Shown in pieces: positions 15,726-22,737 of a stretch of DNA of 64,000 bases. This DNA comes from Elusimicrobiaceae bacterium (GTDB lineage: Bacteria > Elusimicrobiota > Elusimicrobia > Elusimicrobiales > Elusimicrobiaceae), in the NCBI GenBank assembly GCA_017520185.1, contig JAFXGO010000029.1, positions 62,001-126,000 of the forward strand. The letters are read 5' to 3'. The translations under genes were made by a program, and so were the position numbers. The notes beneath the pieces were generated by a model that ran no database searches, had not been told where the DNA came from, and was given only the letters and a program-made list of their open reading frames with translations. Numbering within the stretch: the first letter of the stretch is position 1; every line of letters starts with the position of its first letter.

Positions 15726-16903
15726 AAAAAACATTCCTAGCTCTATTGTTTGTATTTTCTTTTGCAGCGACGTCTATTGCCAATGACACAGCCGGTACAA
15801 TACTTCCCACCGGCGGGGTCGTGTTTGAAAAACAGGACGGGATAAAAATGAAAGTAGAAGCCCTTTATATCCGTCCGTACCAAATAGAAGTGAACTATCT
15901 TTTTGAAAATACAACGGATAAAGATATTAACACACAAATGTTTTTCCCTTTACCGCAAATGCCCGCCGTCAAAGAATATTTAGGTGATGAGGCACACGAT
16001 TATAAATTTAAATTATGGGTTAACGGAAAGACGAAACCATATCAGACACATTGGACTGTCACCCAAAACGATAAAGATATTACAAACGACGTGTTTATCC
16101 TATTTTACCGTCCCGAAGAAGTTATTACGGATCAACAATTAGCCAAACGCATCCAAACCTTACAGGAAGAAACCCGTCAAAAATTACAGGATAAAAAAAT
16201 TATTGAGTGGGGTTGGACATTGGATAGAGATAAAGGCGAAATACAAAATTGGAAAATACCGGACGATACAAATTGGAAAAAACAAATTTCCTATTCGTGG
16301 CAGCAAACTTTTCCGGCACACAAAACAGTATCTGTTCGGCATACCTATACTCCTACTGCCATTTATAATAATGTGGGCTTTCCCTTTTCCGAATGTATTA
16401 ACAGGGAGAGTGAGCTGTATAAATCATTTGCCTATATACCGGAAAATGAAAATACATACTCCCTAGAGCATCTGCAGGCTCGTAATTACTTAGAATATAT
16501 TCTTACAACCGCTAATAATTGGCAAGGGCCGATTGAAAGTTTCAATTTAATCGTGCAAAGTCCGTTCAAATCGGTCGGCTGTTTTGACGGAGAGGCATTT
16601 TACGGTGAGGAATATTATGCCGTTAATCGGCAAGACTATACCCCAGAGTGGGATTTATCTGCAGAATTTCTGGTAAATGGAGTATTACCCTTTAACCGTA
16701 CACAAAAAAATATTCCTGTACTTTACCGCATAGACGGCCCTGCCAATTTGCGCGATAACCCCAATGGGAAAGTAATCGGCCAATTAGCAAACGACACCTA
16801 TGTATGGGTTTGGCCTGAGGAGAAAAAAGGCAAATGGTACCCCGTCATGCAAAACCAAATAAAGGGCTACACGCACAAACAAAATTTGATAAAAGTGTTT
16901 TAA
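15722..16903 (+). CDS. exported DUF4424-like protein with a C-terminal SH3-like domain
   Basis: The ATG at 15722 overlaps the preceding stop (ATGA), so a GTG 36 bases upstream is rejected. The 393-residue protein has a signal peptide (TFLALLFVFSFAATSIAN). A DUF4424-type body follows, with YQIEVNYLFENTTDKDI then FFPLPQMP, which is beta-rich. The C-terminal 60 residues (YRIDGPANLRDNPNGKVIG and following) have the form of a bacterial SH3 domain that can hold cell-wall or protein ligands. As the last gene of the amidase-like operon it may guard or position the system at the envelope. This is inference. Confidence 0.65.
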   Translation: MKKTFLALLFVFSFAATSIANDTAGTILPTGGVVFEKQDGIKMKVEALYIRPYQIEVNYLFENTTDKDINTQMFFPLPQMPAVKEYLGDEAHDYKFKLWVNGKTKPYQTHWTVTQNDKDITNDVFILFYRPEEVITDQQLAKRIQTLQEETRQKLQDKKIIEWGWTLDRDKGEIQNWKIPDDTNWKKQISYSWQQTFPAHKTVSVRHTYTPTAIYNNVGFPFSECINRESELYKSFAYIPENENTYSLEHLQARNYLEYILTTANNWQGPIESFNLIVQSPFKSVGCFDGEAFYGEEYYAVNRQDYTPEWDLSAEFLVNGVLPFNRTQKNIPVLYRIDGPANLRDNPNGKVIGQLANDTYVWVWPEEKKGKWYPVMQNQIKGYTHKQNLIKVF

Positions 16904-16920
16904 TGGTATGTTTTTAACTA

Positions 16921-16959
16921 TTGATAAGGCACTTCTTACAAAATGCCTTTTTATTGCTT
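16921..16959. repeat. decayed third copy of the tRNA-Val terminator
   Basis: The 19 bases from TTGATAAGGC to CTTCTTAC are identical to copies A and B. The right arm has lost pairing (AAAATGCCTTTTTATTGC), leaving a 6-bp AAGGCA/TGCCTT stem that can still terminate the effector operon. It marks the right edge of the accessory region. Confidence 0.65.
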
Positions 16960-16991
16960 AATTAACACGCTTTTTTATATATAATAATGCT

Positions 16992-17729
16992 ATGAACAAC
17001 TCACTTAAAAACCCATATTTTCAAGCAGTAGAAAACTTACTGCAAAAAATAGAACAAACCCAGAGCGACACTCTGGAAAAAGCCGCCCAAGCCATTGCCC
17101 TTTCTTTGGAAAAAAATGGTATTTTGCATACCTTTGGTTGCGGCCATAGTGGCAGTGTGACGGTAGATGCTTTTCACCGTAGTGGCTGTTTTGCAGCGGT
17201 GGATGCCATTTTGGATCCGGGCCTTATGTTTCAAAGCGGTGCTCATACAGGAACGGCTTTTGAGAGACTAGAAGGCTATAGCAAAGCGGTTTTGGCCAAG
17301 CATACGTTCCAACCGCAAGACATATTGCTCACCGTATCCAATTCAGGCAAAAATCCTGCCGGTATTGATGCGGTATTGTATGCCAAAGAACGCGGTGTCA
17401 CCACCATTGTCATTACCGCAGCAGGCTCTCACCAAAAAAGTGCTTCCCGTCATTCCAGCGGAAAAATGCTGAAAGACGTAGGTGATATTGTGATAGACAA
17501 TTGTTGCTCTGCCAATGAAACCTCCTTAGAAGTGGCCGGAGTAGATGTGGCACCTATTTCTACAGTGGCAGGGGTCAGCATTTTTCAGGCAATCCTTTTC
17601 CGCGCGGCTCAAATCATGGCGGAAAAAGGGTTGGAAATCCCCGTCTATCGCAGTAGTAATGCCGGCGGAGACGAGCATAACACCCGTTTGGCTGCTAAGT
17701 ATGAAGGACGCATTAAATATTTAGATTAA
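16992..17729 (+). CDS. SIS-domain sugar isomerase-like protein (UPF0309-like)
   Basis: This 245-residue protein has a SIS fold: GILHTFGCGHSGSVTVDAFHR near residue 43 and DILLTVSNSGKNPAGIDAVLYAK near 112, the phosphosugar-binding loops. Sequence style and length match the UPF0309/SIS_13 group of uncharacterised sugar-phosphate isomerase or binding proteins. The ATG lies 6 bases after TATAAT (16980-16985) with no ribosome binding site, so the transcript is probably leaderless. It is the first core gene after the accessory region. Confidence 0.8.
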   Translation: MNNSLKNPYFQAVENLLQKIEQTQSDTLEKAAQAIALSLEKNGILHTFGCGHSGSVTVDAFHRSGCFAAVDAILDPGLMFQSGAHTGTAFERLEGYSKAVLAKHTFQPQDILLTVSNSGKNPAGIDAVLYAKERGVTTIVITAAGSHQKSASRHSSGKMLKDVGDIVIDNCCSANETSLEVAGVDVAPISTVAGVSIFQAILFRAAQIMAEKGLEIPVYRSSNAGGDEHNTRLAAKYEGRIKYLD

Positions 17730-17746
17730 AAATGTTTCCGAAAATC

Positions 17747-17774
17747 AAAACCCCCGAAGAACTCGGGGGTTTTT
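17747..17774 (+). terminator. terminator of the SIS gene
   Basis: The hairpin AACCCCCGA/TCGGGGGTT is followed by TTTTTT. Confidence 0.85.
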
Positions 17775-17781
17775 TAACCCC

Positions 17782-17810
17782 AAAAAATACCCCGCCTTTG
17801 GGGCGGGGTA
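17782..17810 (-). terminator. terminator of pilin gene 1
   Basis: On the minus strand the stem TACCCCGCC/GGCGGGGTA (9 bp) is followed by a T6 run. Confidence 0.85.
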
Positions 17811-17862
17811 AAATCCTAAGAATCAGCAATTAAGAACCAGTGGTACCACCACCGCTGGTCGG

Positions 17863-18414
17863 TTAATCAGTACATGCAGCTTCTGTACCATCGTTGCAGC
17901 AAGCACCAGTATTAGAAACGGTATCCGTACCGCAATAGTCGGCACATAAGGCTTTGTCTTCTTCTGTTGTTCCTGTGCAGGTGGTATGCGTACTTTGATA
18001 CTTGCGAGTCAACACATAAGAGTATTGGCTGTTGCCCACGCGGGTAGCGGTGGCAGAACCACTACCATATGCATTAGTGGTTGAACCTAATGTAATTTCA
18101 AAACCGTTATTACAAGTGGTCGTAGCGCTCGCGCCCTCTCCAGAAGTGGTGCCACCTTTCGTACAGAAAGTAGCAGAAGCAGCATTGGTGGGGGATACGT
18201 CTAAGCCGGAGAACAATGCAGAATAAGAATTGTTCTTCATCCAGCGGCGTTGTTGAGCTTGAGCAACAGAACCCAAAATGGTATCAGCTTCTGCAATGCG
18301 AGCCCGTTCAACGGACTTGAAGTAGGCCGGCATGGCCATAGCGGCTAAAATACCGATGATAAGCACTACCACCAATAATTCAACCAAGGTAAAACCTTTG
18401 TTATTTTTCATCAT
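17863..18414 (-). CDS. type IV pilin-like protein 1
   Basis: This 183-residue prepilin has a short basic leader ending in Gly, prepilin peptidase site G|FTLVELLVVVLIIG with Glu5, and an N-terminal helix ending in AMAMPAYFKSVERARIAEAD. The globular part is Ser/Thr/Gly-rich and has at least nine Cys, clustered at the C-terminus (CADYCG, GACC, AACTD). The start at 18414 has GAGGAG 6 bases upstream; a longer frame to 18432 would overlap that site. It could be the major pilin because its promoter and leader are the strongest of the three, but this is inference. Confidence 0.88.
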   Translation of the reverse strand: MMKNNKGFTLVELLVVVLIIGILAAMAMPAYFKSVERARIAEADTILGSVAQAQQRRWMKNNSYSALFSGLDVSPTNAASATFCTKGGTTSGEGASATTTCNNGFEITLGSTTNAYGSGSATATRVGNSQYSYVLTRKYQSTHTTCTGTTEEDKALCADYCGTDTVSNTGACCNDGTEAACTD

Positions 18415-18443
18415 TTTAATCTCCTCGGGCACATGAACCCTGT

Positions 18444-18501
18444 GTACGGGCCGTTTTTGGGAAACTGTAGGAGGTTTTTTAAACCCATCTGCGGCCCGTA
18501 C
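18444..18501 (-). promoter_or_regulatory. structured 5' leader of pilin gene 1
   Basis: A perfect 10-base inverted repeat, GTACGGGCCG/CGGCCCGTAC, spans 18444-18453 and 18492-18501. The predicted transcription start lies at the outer arm, so the mRNA would open with a long-range stem ending about 18 bases before the GAGGAG site. A GGTTT/AAACC pair lies in the loop. I do not recognise a riboswitch class. Confidence 0.6.
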
Positions 18502-18505
18502 CCAA

Positions 18506-18533
18506 ATCGTATCAAAAAAAAAAAAATAGTCAA
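18506..18533 (-). promoter_or_regulatory. pilin gene 1 promoter with an oligo(dT) spacer
   Basis: TTGACT (18533-18528) and TACGAT (18511-18506) are 16 bases apart, and the spacer on the minus strand is almost a pure T tract. The same design precedes the other two pilin genes. Confidence 0.7.
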
Positions 18534-18630
18534 GAGTTTTTTATTTCTCGACGATAAACCCTTTTTAATTTTTTCAATAAACAAATCTATTTCTTTTCCG
18601 ACAATCAATAAACTTATAAAATCTATACAC

Positions 18631-18664
18631 AAAAAAATCCCCCACCTTTTGGTGCGGGATTTTG
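18631..18664 (-). terminator. terminator of cinA
   Basis: On the minus strand an AATCCCGCACC/GGTGGGGGATT hairpin with one mismatch is followed by seven T. Confidence 0.75.
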
Positions 18665-18678
18665 GATAAGATAAACTT

Positions 18679-19923
18679 TTACGGCAGGTCTTTTTGTATT
18701 TCTTGCAAGAGCATTTCTAAGGCTTTGGCAGATGCTTTGGCGATATTACGCTCACGTGTGGCAGAAAAATGAAACTCTTGCGCATAGGCCCTATTCGGCC
18801 CTGCCACCCCAATCCATACCGTACCTACGGGCTTCTGCGGTGTTCCGCCTGACGGCCCCGCCACCCCTGTGGTAGAGACAGCATAATCTGCACCCGTTGC
18901 GCGCCGCACACCGCAGGCCATTTGTATGGCCACCGGCTCACTCACCGCCCCATATTTTTGTAAATCCTGTGCAGACACGCCCAACACATTTATTTTTACC
19001 TCGTTGGCATAGGATACAACCCCACCCCAAAAATACGCCGAAGACCCTGCCACCTCCGTAATCAAGTGGGCCACATTTCCCCCTGTACAACTTTCCGCAG
19101 TGGCTACTTTTACTTGGCGTTTTTTTAGTTCTTCTGCAAAAACATGTTGTATCTCAGATTCAGCGGCCATACTAACTTTTTTGCCCTTTAAAGCCTGTTG
19201 TAAACGTGCCCAAAAATGCTCCAGATCTCTCTGAGATGTTCCTTTCGCCGTCAGGCGCAAACGCACAAAACCCGGTGAAGGTAAATATGCCAATGTCAGC
19301 CCTTTGGGCAAAGAGTCTTCATACGTTTTCAAATCCAAAGCCAAACAGGATTCCACCACATCATACACCGTAAGCATTTTATACTTTAACAGATCTGTTT
19401 TCAGTCTTTTTTCCAAACGGGGCAAAACTTCCGCCGTCATCAAATACTCGGCTTCAAAAGGAACTCCCGGCAAAGATATCAAAACTTTCCCCCCTGCCTC
19501 AAACCACATACCGCTGGCCGTACCCTTTAAATTACGCAAAACAGTACAATCTTTCGGCAAATAGGCTTGGTTCTTATTATATTGGTTCATCGTACCCTGA
19601 GGGTAATGCGAAACAAATTGTTTTACCCATTCATAAGCCTGCTCATGAAAAATCAGTTCCATACCAAAATATTCGGCTAAAGTTTTTTTGGTAATATCAT
19701 CTTTGGTCGGGCCTAATCCGCCCGTAATAATAACCACATCACTTTCTTGTAAAGCCGAGTCCAGACAGCGGGTAATCTCTGCAGCATTATCTGAAATAGA
19801 GTACATCCTCACCGTCTCCATGCCGATATGAGCCAAAGCATTGGCTATATAACGGGAATTTGTATCCAAAATTTGCCCCAACAAAATTTCATCACCGATG
19901 GTAATAATGGTTGATTTCATCAT
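18679..19923 (-). CDS. cinA: CinA-family protein, nicotinamide-nucleotide amidase type
   Basis: This 414-residue protein has both CinA domains. The N-terminal MoCF-like domain begins IITIGDEILLGQILDTNSRYIA and has DVVIITGGLGPTKDD near residue 61. The C-terminal amidase domain (from about 255) has ATAESCTGG near residue 270, SYANEVK and TTGVAGPSGGTP. It recycles NMN from DNA ligase and other NAD-consuming reactions. ATG codons at 19923 and 19920 are equally possible starts. It is divergent from the redox-protein gene at 19983. Confidence 0.92.
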   Translation of the reverse strand: MMKSTIITIGDEILLGQILDTNSRYIANALAHIGMETVRMYSISDNAAEITRCLDSALQESDVVIITGGLGPTKDDITKKTLAEYFGMELIFHEQAYEWVKQFVSHYPQGTMNQYNKNQAYLPKDCTVLRNLKGTASGMWFEAGGKVLISLPGVPFEAEYLMTAEVLPRLEKRLKTDLLKYKMLTVYDVVESCLALDLKTYEDSLPKGLTLAYLPSPGFVRLRLTAKGTSQRDLEHFWARLQQALKGKKVSMAAESEIQHVFAEELKKRQVKVATAESCTGGNVAHLITEVAGSSAYFWGGVVSYANEVKINVLGVSAQDLQKYGAVSEPVAIQMACGVRRATGADYAVSTTGVAGPSGGTPQKPVGTVWIGVAGPNRAYAQEFHFSATRERNIAKASAKALEMLLQEIQKDLP

Positions 19924-19982
19924 TTATACACCCAAATTTACAGTAATTTCCTTCTCTTTTTCATAAATTATATAATAAAAAC

Positions 19983-20432
19983 ATGACGAAAAAAGAAAAA
20001 GCAACTGCTTTATTTAAAGAAGGGTATAACTGCTCTCAAGCGGTACTCTTAGCCTTTGCAGAAGACTTGGGCTTAGATCCAAACACCGCACAGAAAATAG
20101 CCACCCCGTTTGGCGGCGGCATGGGCCGCATGCGTGAGGTATGCGGTGCTTTTAGCGGATTATTAATGGTACTAGGGGTTAAATATGCCTCTAATGACCC
20201 CAAAGACCAAAAAGCCAAAGCCGAACATTATGCTTTGGTACAAAAAATGGCAGAAGAATTTAAAAAGCAAAACGGCTCCATCATCTGCCGCGAACTGCTG
20301 GGATTAAGCGGTCCTCAAGAGCCCACTCCTCAACCGCGCACCCCACAGTATTACCAAAAGCGCCCCTGCGCCGATATGGTAGGCAGTGCGGCAGAAATAT
20401 TGGAAAATTTATTTAACTCCTCTGAAAAATAA
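19983..20432 (+). CDS. C_GCAxxG_C_C-family redox protein
   Basis: This 149-residue protein shows the family pattern: GYNCSQAVL near residue 15, GGGMGRMREVCGAFSG near 43, then later single cysteines (SIICREL and KRPCADMV). The conserved Cys residues are thought to bind a metal or redox centre; no reaction is established. TATAAT (19971-19976) ends 6 bases before the ATG with no ribosome binding site, so the mRNA is probably leaderless. Confidence 0.8.
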   Translation: MTKKEKATALFKEGYNCSQAVLLAFAEDLGLDPNTAQKIATPFGGGMGRMREVCGAFSGLLMVLGVKYASNDPKDQKAKAEHYALVQKMAEEFKKQNGSIICRELLGLSGPQEPTPQPRTPQYYQKRPCADMVGSAAEILENLFNSSEK

Positions 20433-20479
20433 CCCAAAAATCCATTAGTCGCGCCGCGCCGTTTTTGATAAAAAAAGAT

Positions 20480-21001
20480 ATGAAACAAAAGTTTAAACGC
20501 GGCGCGTGGATTTATGTGCATGATAAAATGCAAACCGATTACCGTTATAGACTCAGTGCAGAATCGGGGCAAGGGTTCGCGCCGAATTTTACACCACAAC
20601 TTACACCACAAGAAATGCTTCAACGCGGCGTTTTTGAGGGGCACTATTTAAACGATTGTCAAAACGAATTTCCGACGGAATGGTTTAAAGAGGCTAAAAT
20701 CTCTTTTAAACAAGCAGATATTTCTTGCAACCAGTTTGGGGTGAAATCCCGTTTAGGGCTGAGCATTTGGCGTCAAAAGGGGTGGATTTTAGGACCTGAT
20801 GTACGGGGTTGGTTTCAATGGTACTGCCGTTATTATTTGGGGCGCAGATTACCGGCTATAGATACGATCCAAATCGCGCGTTGGCGCGCATTTTACCGCC
20901 ACAAAGCCCAAATCCTCAAAAATTGCCCACCCGGACATACGCAATGTAGAGCACGCCAAAGACAAGCCCTGCTACAATGGGCCTATTTACCAGATTTTTA
21001 A
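20480..21001 (+). CDS. conserved protein of unknown function
   Basis: This 173-residue frame starts at the ATG at 20480; an upstream TTG is less likely. Aromatic and charged motifs such as GWFQWYCRYYLGRR (near residue 110), DIGW-like QIARWRAF and CRARQRQALLQWAY at the C-terminus resemble a widespread conserved family of bacteria and plants without assigned function. The cysteines at about 61, 86, 117, 153 and 161 do not form a known cluster motif. Its stop meets the end of the convergent kinase-like gene with no gap. Confidence 0.7.
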   Translation: MKQKFKRGAWIYVHDKMQTDYRYRLSAESGQGFAPNFTPQLTPQEMLQRGVFEGHYLNDCQNEFPTEWFKEAKISFKQADISCNQFGVKSRLGLSIWRQKGWILGPDVRGWFQWYCRYYLGRRLPAIDTIQIARWRAFYRHKAQILKNCPPGHTQCRARQRQALLQWAYLPDF

Positions 21002-21580
21002 TTACCACATGGCAGAAGTGTCGAAAACCACATCCGCATGAGCACGAACTTCACAAGCGGCAAAATATTTTTCTTCTGCCGGAATCCAACGACTTAAGAA
21101 TAACGAGGTTTTTTCCGCGCCTTCTCTTTTCAGCAGACGCTCTTGTTGAATGGCTGAGGAAACGGTTAGAAAAATTTTATAATGATAAAAACCTGCTAAC
21201 TCCGGCAACTGACTGTAAGAGCCTTCTACGATGTAAATGCTATGCGGTGCTATTTTTTGGCTTTCTTCCCAAAAATCATGATGTGGACGATACGGACGAT
21301 ATAAAATCTCTTTTCCTTGCGCAATCGGGGTCAACACCTCATGGCTAAAACGTTGCCAATCTATATGCCCCCCCACACACTCCATACGCAAAGCACTACG
21401 ACGGGAAAAGGGTAAATAAAAATCGTCTATATGCAAAACAGGAGCGCTAAGTTTCTCCCCCAAAAAGGCTGCCAACGTGCTTTTACCGCTGCTGCATCGA
21501 CCGTCTATCGCCACCAAAAATGGCGCAGGCCCTTGTTCGAGCCGCGCCATAATGGTTTGCAAAATATCGTCTTGAAACAT
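21002..21580 (-). CDS. uridine kinase-like P-loop protein
   Basis: This 192-residue protein has a P-loop (AIDGRCSSGKSTLA near residue 24) and HIDDFYLPF near 50, as in uridine kinases and related nucleoside kinases. It also has the RPYRPHHDFW stretch and a lid-type RWIPAEEKYF near 166. The substrate is not certain; it resembles the uridine kinase group commonly left unnamed. It overlaps the DUF362 gene stop by one base (TAATG), so the two are cotranscribed. Confidence 0.75.
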   Translation of the reverse strand: MFQDDILQTIMARLEQGPAPFLVAIDGRCSSGKSTLAAFLGEKLSAPVLHIDDFYLPFSRRSALRMECVGGHIDWQRFSHEVLTPIAQGKEILYRPYRPHHDFWEESQKIAPHSIYIVEGSYSQLPELAGFYHYKIFLTVSSAIQQERLLKREGAEKTSLFLSRWIPAEEKYFAACEVRAHADVVFDTSAMW

Positions 21581-22689
21581 TATTTGATTTCTACCAACTC
21601 ATACTCAGTAGAGCCTAAGCCCATTTCTTGGGCATATTCTACGCACACACGCCAATTGGTGACGGGCGTTAAATTGGTAAAGTGGTCCCCATGACAGTGT
21701 TCGCGCTCAGCCAACAAACTGCCCGGCATAACGGGTTGACGATTAGCAGCATCGCCACAGGCCGTATCTAAAGCCACCGGATCAAAAGAGGCAAACATAC
21801 CGATATCCGGCACAATGGGGGCATCATTTTCACTATGGCAATCACAATACGGAGAAATATCGATGGCCAAACTAATATGAAAATGCGGTCTACCCGACAA
21901 AACGGCCCAAGAATATTCCACAATTTTTTTATTTAAAATATCATTGGATTCATCATTAGCTGCCGTCACGGCATCCGTCGGACAAACGCCTATACAACGG
22001 CCACAACCCACACACTTGGTCTGATCAATGGCGGCTTTTGCGTTGGTCACTTTCGGGGCATCATGCGCGCAAATGCGCAGGCAGGCCCCACAGCCTACAC
22101 ATTTTTCGGTATGAACAAAAGGCTTGCCTGCGCTATGCATTTCCATCTTGCCGGCACGAGAGCCACACCCCATACCTAAATTTTTAAGTGCACCGCCGGT
22201 ACCGGTACATTCATGACCTTTAAAATGATTGAGAGAAATCACGATATCGGCATCCATCACTGCATGACCGATTTTGGCCTCTTTTACATATTTTCCTTGC
22301 GGTACGGGCACCAATGTTTCATCCGTTCCCTTTAGGCCGTCTGCAATAATAATCTGGCAGCCCGTAGTCTGCGCAGTGTAGCCGTTATAAGCGGCAGAGG
22401 CTAAGTGGTCTAAGGCATTTTTTCGCCCACCTACATATAAAGTATTACAATCGGTTAAAAAGGGCTTTCCTCCTAATTCTCTCACCACTTCTGCAACGGC
22501 AGTGGCATAATTGGGACGCAGAAAAGCCAAATTGCCCGGTTCTCCAAAATGAATTTTAATAGCTACAAATTTATTTTTAAAGTCAATTTGATCAATGCCC
22601 GCCTGTTTGATCAAACGTTTTAATTTCTTAGGTAAGCCCTCACCTAATTTGGTGCGCATGTTGGTAAAATATACTTTTGATTTAGCCAT
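21580..22689 (-). CDS. DUF362-domain protein with two 4Fe-4S clusters
   Basis: This 369-residue protein begins with a DUF362 domain (VAIKIHFGEPGN near residue 44, ISLNHFKGHECTGTGGALKNLGMG near 151). Two ferredoxin-like motifs follow, CVGCGACLRIC and CVGCGRCIGVC (about residues 196-240). DUF362 proteins are cytoplasmic iron-sulfur proteins of uncertain reaction, common in anaerobes. GAGGAGA precedes the ATG. It is the first gene of a pair with the uridine-kinase-like gene. Confidence 0.88.
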   Translation of the reverse strand: MAKSKVYFTNMRTKLGEGLPKKLKRLIKQAGIDQIDFKNKFVAIKIHFGEPGNLAFLRPNYATAVAEVVRELGGKPFLTDCNTLYVGGRKNALDHLASAAYNGYTAQTTGCQIIIADGLKGTDETLVPVPQGKYVKEAKIGHAVMDADIVISLNHFKGHECTGTGGALKNLGMGCGSRAGKMEMHSAGKPFVHTEKCVGCGACLRICAHDAPKVTNAKAAIDQTKCVGCGRCIGVCPTDAVTAANDESNDILNKKIVEYSWAVLSGRPHFHISLAIDISPYCDCHSENDAPIVPDIGMFASFDPVALDTACGDAANRQPVMPGSLLAEREHCHGDHFTNLTPVTNWRVCVEYAQEMGLGSTEYELVEIK

Positions 22690-22737
22690 AAAAAGTCTCC
22701 TCTACTTATTCTACTTTTATTACTTCCCATGCACAAT

